Of a stretch of DNA of 64,000 nt, positions 57,740-64,000 are shown piece after piece. The position numbers were made by a program, and so were the translations under genes. How positions within the stretch are numbered: the stretch's first letter is position 1; each line of letters begins with the position of its first letter. Origin of the DNA: Euphorbia lathyris (lineage: Eukaryota > Streptophyta > Magnoliopsida > Malpighiales > Euphorbiaceae); assembly GCF_963576675.1 (NCBI RefSeq), contig NC_088911.1, positions 91,789,256 to 91,853,255 on the forward strand, given 5' to 3'. Below the pieces are notes generated by a model that made no database searches, was not told the DNA's origin, and was given only the letters and a program-made list of their open reading frames with translations.

Positions 57740-59163
57740 TGTTGGTCCCTGGTAATTAGTTCCAAAAGGGGGGGGGGGTTAGGAACTAATATAATTTTTT
57801 CGTGTTCTAACTGAGCTGACCAGAAGTTATTTTGAGAGTTTTATTAACTCGGCCTTTGGTCAGCTTGGTGAGATATATCACAGGACATCTTTAGTCAGAT
57901 GTTGACCAAAGTTGTTTCCTTGAAAGTTAGGAATTGACGCTCTTGGAGGTCAGCTTCTAACTCAGCACCACTTACTCACTCAGGATCAGCTTAGACAATT
58001 TATATGCCGAGTAAATAAAGAAAACAACAAATGCAGTTATAAGAGAGAGTTTAGAGATTACTCAGTATCACTTATCCTGGTTCGGCCTCTCTGCCTACGT
58101 CCAGTCCCCAGAGTCCTCCGGGCTTTTTGAATCCAATACTGAGCTCTTTAAAGGTAGAGCACAAACCAGTTACAAGGCAGTTGAATATGCAAGAGTACCT
58201 TCCTCTATTCGTCTACTCAACTCCTACTAAGTGCTACAACCCAGCACCTAGATTTCTCTACTACTGAAATGCTTACAACCAAGCACCCAGCTTTACACTC
58301 TCAATATTTCTATTGATCACAGACTTGTTCCTTTCTGAACTAAAGAACACTTTAGATGATTACAACTCAATCTAGCATTTACACATAGAATAGAAACGTC
58401 GGTGTAAGATTCTTTTTGTATTTGAGTGCTTTTGAAACTTTCTCTCTTGTATTTCTCTTTTTATGCTTCGGTTATCTGTCATCTTGTTTTGGTTCTTCGA
58501 TTGTCCTTTTATAGACGAAAACCTGTGGATTTGATCATTTCAAATATCTTGACCGTTGCCACCAAAACGGCTCTTTTGGGGAACACTTTCTGGAAATCTT
58601 CAGACTGCACCTCCATTCCCTTTCTCTGTTTTCTGTAGGCGTCAGGTTTGTCTTCTAGCGTCTCTTTTGTTTGTTTGTGTCAATTGTCTTTTACTAATAA
58701 TCCAACGTCCCATGACTCTTGGAATTAGTCTTTTAGGTGTCTTCGAGGTTCCAATTATTGGCGCAGAAGATTGGCAGCCTTTGTCCTTTAGTGAACGGAA
58801 CATTCATGCTATCCTGACTGTTACTCAGCTTTGTTTGTTCTTTTCGAATGTTTACGTTTCATGCTGAGTTCCTTTAAGGTCAGCTCCGTATTGTTTAACC
58901 TCTCCTGAAGAAGTCTTCAGCTTTGGTCAGCTTCGTTTTGTTTCTGAATTTTTAACTCCACTCAACTTCTATTCTGTCATGCTGAGTTCCTTTCTATTCA
59001 GCTCCGTTTGTGCTGTTTTTTATCCTGTCTTTACTTTATATATTTTTGCACTCAAGATTTAACAAACATATTAGTACAATTAAATCAAAGCATCTAAATT
59101 TAATTGCCTCTTAATCATGGATGATTTTGTCAAATCAAAATCTTGTGGAAAGGTGTTTCAACA
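57740..59163 (-). mobile_element. 5' LTR of element A
   Basis: Minus-strand TGTTGAAACACC...GGGACCAACA, followed on the plus strand by the target copy GTCGG (59164-59168). Near-identical to 35841-37262. Confidence 0.94.
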
Positions 59164-59168
59164 GTCGG

Positions 59169-59326
59169 ATCTTGTCTTTTAGCAAACGGATCATTTATAA
59201 TTATACTCAACATTGAACAAACACATTAGTACAATTAAATCAAATCACTTAAATTTAATTGTCTTAATCATGGATTAACTTAAATAATTTTGTCAAATCA
59301 AAATCATGTGGAAATGTGTTTCAACA
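59169..59326 (-). mobile_element. LTR of element C, remaining part
   Basis: Continues the LTR interrupted at 35840; ends TTTCAACA. On the minus strand it starts TGTTGAAACACATTTCC, diverged from A and B (for example ACATTTCC for ACCTTTCC, and an extra TTAAGTTAA segment). Followed by the polypurine tract AAAATGGGGGAGTT (minus, 59340-59327). Confidence 0.88.
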
Positions 59327-59340
59327 AACTCCCCCATTTT

Positions 59341-59961
59341 GATGTTGGCAAAAATATTTAATTATGAAACTCAGCATTAAAGTTCCCCATGATTGAATCA
59401 CTTTTCATACTTCTGAAATTTCTCCCCCGTAAGGGTTGCATCTGTTGACTTAAATTAACTCTAAACCTTCTAAGATTTAATCGAGTGAAAATAAGACATG
59501 CCTATACTGACTTAGTTCAATTCTAGACCTTCCAAGATCTAATTCAGATGAGCCTAGGTCAGCTTTCAGAAGAGTTTAATGCTTGGAACATATAGTTGTT
59601 ACTCAGAGTTGCACATTGGTATCAGAGTTTATCATATAGGTACAGAGTTATGTGTGCTGAGTATATTTTACTTATTTGTTCCTTATGTTCACAAGATTTA
59701 ATTTGTTGTTCAATGGATAGCTAAGTATGACAGATCAGCATATAATTATAATAGGTAAGCATCACATATAGATAAGTCAGTTTGGATAAAAAGATGCTTA
59801 TATGAATAGTCAGGACAAAAAATAGAACATGCCAAATATCAAGTTACAAGTCTAAAACAATTTCTAATCTATCTCTTTATGTTGACTTGCACTTGGTGGG
59901 TTTTGCCTTTGCCTTGACAGTTCTTTGTTGCTGACTTGGATTTCTTAGGTCAGTAGAAGAT
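59341..59961 (-). other. 3' internal non-coding region of element C
   Basis: Corresponds to the spacer between ORF3 and the 3' LTR in A and B. A second purine tract is present (minus ACGGGGGAG near 59431). No coding region. Confidence 0.6.
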
Positions 59962-59975
59962 GGACCGGGCTTCTG

Positions 59976-61160
59976 CTAAGCTCCGGCGGCAGACTGAGTT
60001 ATCTCCCCTTGTCTCTGTTGAGTTTCAGCAGCGCGTTCTTTCTCCCCCGTTTTTCCAGCATCGGAATTGGGAGGAGGAGGAAAGAAAGTTCCTTGTTGAG
60101 CAGCACGAGACAATTTTGATGAGTATATTTGAAGTTGACTCGTACTTTCCCGAAGACCGTCGAAGACTGCCATGCCATCGGCCATAGTGGAAGCGGGGAT
60201 CTTAATGTTGGCACTGAGCATACTTAAGAGATACTCTTGAGATTTCCCGATCCAAGTTATAGATTCTGTCATTTTGGCATAGGATTGATGATACATCCTG
60301 AGCAGGGCAGTGTCATATTGTTGACGTTGAACGTTGGTGTACCGAACCTGTTTAAGGGTAGATTGAGAGCATTGCAGAATCTCATTAGTCTTTACGAGGT
60401 CAGTGTCCATTTCCTGTTTATTCAGGTTGAGTAGGCAAATGGCTTCACCAATCTGTTCGATGGAACACTGGAAGGAGGAGGAGATAAGCTCATGAGCTCC
60501 GGTCAGCTGGGAGAAATATTGATTTACCTCAGCAGAGGTTGCGTATGTTGAGTTCGCAGCTGATAAGGCATTGAGTTGACCTTGAATGGCGTCCATATGG
60601 GTTACCATCATCAGCTGGAGTTCATCCAGCTTGACTATTGACTCTTACTTGGGTTGTTGAGATTGAAAAGATGTCATGACACTCATCAAGTCTTTAAGAC
60701 CTTTGATTTCTGTAAGAAGCTGAGTGACAGACGAGATTTGTGTTGGATCAACATGATCAGACCCAGCAACATCAGCCTGAGTATGATGAATGTCCTGAAG
60801 TAGAGCTTGAGCTGAGTCGATAATCTTTCTTCCAGACTCAGAAGCATTTATGTACGCATAGGATTCATCATGGTGTGGTTTAGAGGCCGGAATATGAGTA
60901 GCACCGGATGGAGGAGGTGTTTGGTATTGTCCATAAATAGAGGTGCCAACGTGGTCAGCGGCTGGACTTTTATTCAGGTCAGCAGCAGGAGCTGACTGAT
61001 TATCATTCTGCATTGAATGATGAGGAAGAGGTGGATCAGCAGAAATATTGACTTGCTCAGGTTTAGTCTGAAGCTGAGTATTTTCAGAAGATTGAGGTAG
61101 TTCAGAGCTGACTTGAGCAGGATTTTTCTTTGCTAACTCTTTGTTCTGAGCAGCAGGGAC
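59976..61160 (-). pseudogene. third-ORF C-terminal fragment of element C (divergent family member)
   Basis: Two minus-strand frames (61160-60645 and 60611-59976), separated by a stop after SQQPK, are homologous to the C-terminal half of the ORF3 of A and B. SYAYINASESGRKIIDSAQALLQD parallels the YLNATESGRR segment (compare in parts), followed by SVTQLLTEIKGLKDLMSV, ATSAEVNQYFSQL and CSIEQIGEAICLLN, where A has CTIDQLSEAVRLLN. Sequence divergence is large but the order is conserved. The N-terminal half, pol and gag of C are missing because LTR D begins at 61161. Confidence 0.82.
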
Positions 61161-62494
61161 TATTGAAACACCTTTCCACATGATTTTGATTTGACAAAAT
61201 TATTTAAGTAAAATTAAATATATTCTAAACACACTAAGTTTAAATGCTTTGATTTATTACATTAATGTGTTTGTTCAATGTTGAGTTAAATTGTTTATAA
61301 GACATAAAGACTAAAAGGCTTAAAGCCCAATACGGAAGTCAAAGCCCAAGTCAAACAGATCAAAACCACTCGGCCCGCGTGTGCAAAACGCTGTCGTTGT
61401 GTACAAAACGCAGCTCAGCGAAAGAAGGATCGAGAAGACCTTCGTTGAACAACTTCGGAACGAAGCTGCTGAGTTGTATCGACAAAGAGTACAAGACAGC
61501 AGCTGAGCAAGAACAACTTCCAGACAAAGTATTTCTATTTTGGGTAAAGTTCAGAAGACACAGAAAGCTGTCTAGTTGACCTTACCATAAATGGAGAGAC
61601 ATTCTGCCGGACTGACTAAAAGCTGCTCAGAACTGACCGAAGACAGAAGATACTTGAATCTGATTGGCCAAGAGCACTGAGTGACAACGACAGGAAGCCG
61701 TTTCCCTCCAACGGTTATTTCGAAATTCGAAATAACTGATGCCTCAGACATCTCTATAAATAGGGCCTTTCATTTGCTTCATTCTAGCCAGATCTTCATC
61801 GAGCCATTACTCTGACCAAAATTCTACTCGAAGTTCTGTGAGAAAAAGCAAAGCAAATACTTACACCAAATTCTATATCTTTCGTGTAAAAGTCTAGAGT
61901 GATTATTCAATCATCTAAGGTGTCTTAGCAATTGTTGTTTAGGACAAATCTTTATCATTTCTAGAGACTAGAAAGGAGAGGCTGAGTACTCGGTTATAGT
62001 ACTCAGCGAGAGATTAGGAGTGAGTAGAGGTATAGAGGAAGGTACTCTTGTTATACTCAGCTTCTAAGTTGTATAAGGTTTGATGCTCTACCGTTAAAGA
62101 GCTCAGTAGAGAATTCGAAAGCTCGGAACGTGTTCCGGGGACAGGACGTAGGCTTAGAGGCCGAACCTGGATAAATCTGTTGAGTAACATCTTTCTAACC
62201 TTAAACTCCTTAATATATATATTGCTTGCTTAAACAAAACTGAACAAGTAAAGAGGTCACGCTGAGTTGTGTGTATTGAGTATCTGAGTTCAGGAATAGA
62301 CTCAAGTGCTATCTCCTGACTCAAAGAAAGAAGCTGACTTAGTCACCAGTTGACTAAGCTAGTGTCTTAATTTACTCAGCACGCTGTGTAATCCTTTTTC
62401 AAAGAAAAAGAAGTCAGCCTTAACGTACTAAAATTTTAAATAGTTCCTATCCCCCCCCCTTGGAACTAACTTGTTACGTTATAAGGGACCAACA
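61161..62494 (+). mobile_element. LTR D (solo or recombinant), plus orientation
   Basis: Starts TATTGAAACACCTTTCC (TG expected; one base changed) and ends GGGACCAACA, with TATAAATA at 61755-61762, CATCTAAGG, GGTAGAGCA-like and GGACGTAGGC landmarks shared with the other LTRs of this family. The flanking 5-mers differ (GGGAC left, GTGGT right), so it is not a simple insertion. Left of it is the C ORF3, right of it a LINE fragment. It likely marks a recombination or deletion that removed most of C. Confidence 0.8.
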
Positions 62495-62818
62495 GTGGTG
62501 AGGTCCGAATTTGGGATGACCCGTGGCAGCCTGACGATCATTTTCCATATATTGAAAGTGAAAAATTGGATGGTTTAGGGGTGGAAGTGGCGGCTGATCT
62601 TATGGAGGAGGTTCGACGGTCATGGGATGTTGGGTTAGTTTCGGCCATTTTTGCTCCTCGGGATGCAGAACTTATTCTCCGTATCCCCTTATCTAATCGG
62701 GTTGATCATGATGTGTGGTATTGGAAGGATGACCGACGGGGCAACTATACAGTTAAAAGTGGGTACCGAAAGCTTATGTCTGGATTTGGAACAAATTGGT
62801 TCATTGATTTTCCAGTAT
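62495..62818 (+). pseudogene. LINE ORF2 fragment (linker between reverse transcriptase and zf-RVT)
   Basis: Open frame reading VRIWDDPWQPD, DAELILRIPLSNR, DHDVWYWKDDRRGNYTVKSGY. This is the standard region downstream of the reverse transcriptase in plant LINEs. No start or end of the LINE is present. It is cut by LTR D on the left and by another repeat on the right. Confidence 0.82.
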
Positions 62819-64000
62819 GGTATAGCAGCGGAAATATAAAATTTTTAGCCTATTTCCTTTTAACCATAGGATCCGTTAATCGTTATTTCATATAAAGAGG
62901 GATAAGAAGGAATACCTTTCGATGAACAATCTACCGTTGTTAAAGAAGCGCCCACAATTCTTCTCCGAGATTCCAACCACAAAGTTAAACACGGAGAGGT
63001 TAAGATGAAATCAACCCTTATGAGATGCAACCAAAATAGATTGCCTCTAATTAACCAACACAAGATCAAAGAGAAAGAGGGATGAATAAGATTAATCAAT
63101 CGATGGAATGCCGTATGAATTCTTATCCACGAACTAGGGGATGTGAATTCTTTTTCTCTCTCTAATTAGTAATTTCGAAAATCACTATAGGGGGAGGTTA
63201 GAGGCTTGGTCGAAATTCACATGGGAGGGGGTATATATAGTTGCTTGAATCTAACCCTAGTTAGATAGGAATAGGTTACTTAATAGGAATCCAATTCGGA
63301 AAAGGATTCCTAATTATTATCTCACTATATATCTAATATATTTAGGATAATAATAAATAACCTAATTGGATAATAATAGGAGTATATTAATCCAATTAAA
63401 ACTCATAATTTAATTATCTCTTAATTAATTTAATTCATAATCCTAATCAAATTAGGATTAATAGAATAAAATCAATTCCTTATCTCTATATACAAATTTC
63501 GCCCCCCTCCATATATTTGGGCCTTACTGGGCTCAATTGGGCTTCCATCTATTAATCATATCCATCTCTCTTTTGGTTCCAAGTCTTATGTGTGATCCAT
63601 TAGGTTCTTACTACTTCTGGCCGTATGCAACTATTAAATTAATTTCTTCAAGAATTATATTTAATCCTTGCATAACGGAATGATGTACTGAGTATGTTAT
63701 TGGCAAGTCTGTAATCATTCCCCCAGAGTTCGTTAAGAAGACAGGTTGATTCTGTCGTTAACCCTTCCGTATTAGTTACGGTATAATTCGATCCTTTATC
63801 AACTACATCCTTGAACTGAATCTTATGACTATGGGTAATGTCAAGTCACATATAGCGAGACGTTCATTTTACTTGTTCTTGGCCGAGTCAACTCAAAAAG
63901 ATAGGTTAAGTGAAATCTGTATTTCTACTCTTAAATTATCACCTTGCAAGGGTTTAGAGTCGAGTCTTCCACAAGCGATCCTTGGAAGTATCTCCCATTA
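62819..64000 (-). mobile_element. probable LTR of an unclassified retrotransposon (runs off the window)
   Basis: The change from LINE coding sequence to TGGTATAGCAGCGGAAAT is abrupt. Read on the minus strand the segment would end ATTTCCGCTGCTATACCA, and a minus-strand TATA (CTATATATAC, 63240-63231) lies about 400 bases before that end, consistent with an LTR transcribed to the left. No coding region, no partner LTR and no target duplication are visible, so this is an inference. The rest is AT-rich with many ATTAGGAT/TAATTAA segments. Confidence 0.4.

Larger units (their letters stand above)
35841..59163 (-). mobile_element. Sirevirus-like Ty1/copia element A (contains nested element B)
   Basis: Minus-strand element with LTRs at 35841-37262 and 57740-59163 and the 5-bp target duplication GTCGG at 35836-35840 and 59164-59168. 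Without B (45536-57212 and one GTCTT copy) it is about 11.6 kb. Order on the minus strand: LTR, PBS, gag (split by B), pol, third ORF, polypurine tract, LTR. The coding regions have several stops and frameshifts, more than B has, fitting the nesting order in which A is older than B. Confidence 0.94.

Overview
The window is nuclear DNA of a flowering plant, probably a eudicot. Genes are split by GT-AG introns, three tandem G-type lectin S-domain receptor-like genes are present, and most of the rest is plant transposable elements: Ty1/copia Sirevirus-type, Ty3/gypsy, L1-like LINE, an Au-like SINE, and hAT, Mutator, Tourist and Stowaway non-autonomous elements. There are no bacterial-style operons, no CRISPR array and no recognisable tRNA or rRNA gene. 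The species cannot be named from sequence alone.

Layout. 1-2.6 kb: decayed Ty3/gypsy gag-protease with its LTR, minus strand. 3.2-7.9 kb: AT-rich DNA with hAT and Mutator-like elements, several with exact target-site duplications (TSDs), and a second gypsy relic on the plus strand. 8.3-10.0 kb: gene 1, an S-domain receptor-like protein with no kinase, whose start codon lies at the edge of a perfect 21-bp hairpin. 12.46-18.57 kb: a complete-length but dead L1-like LINE with TSD and poly-A. 19.2-23.1 kb: gene 2, a full S-domain receptor kinase with an apparent GC-AG intron and a SINE in another intron. 26.2-29.6 kb: gene 3, its close paralogue, including a duplicated promoter and leader. Both kinases carry HGD in place of HRD and DFA in place of DFG. 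30-34.8 kb: tandem repeats (a unit of about 200 bp, TA tracts, a 16-bp minisatellite) with a Stowaway and a hAT element.

34.8-62.5 kb is a nest of Sirevirus-like copia elements. Element C (minus) starts at the edge of the minisatellite. Element A (minus, TSD GTCGG) sits inside an LTR of C. Element B (plus, 11.7 kb, TSD GTCTT) sits inside the gag gene of A. Because A and B are close relatives in opposite orientation, they form an inverted repeat with arms of about 8.3 kb. Each carries gag, pol and a long third ORF downstream of pol that has its own TATA box; the third ORF has an N-terminal part resembling plant putative-transposon proteins and a disordered, heptad-rich C-terminal part. A further LTR (D, plus) abuts the remnant of C, followed by a LINE fragment and a probable unrelated LTR that runs off the window.

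The only likely functional host genes are the three receptor-like genes. Genes 2 and 3 would act at the plasma membrane as carbohydrate- or ligand-sensing kinases; gene 1 could be a membrane-anchored decoy or co-receptor. All splice sites are read by eye and need transcript confirmation.
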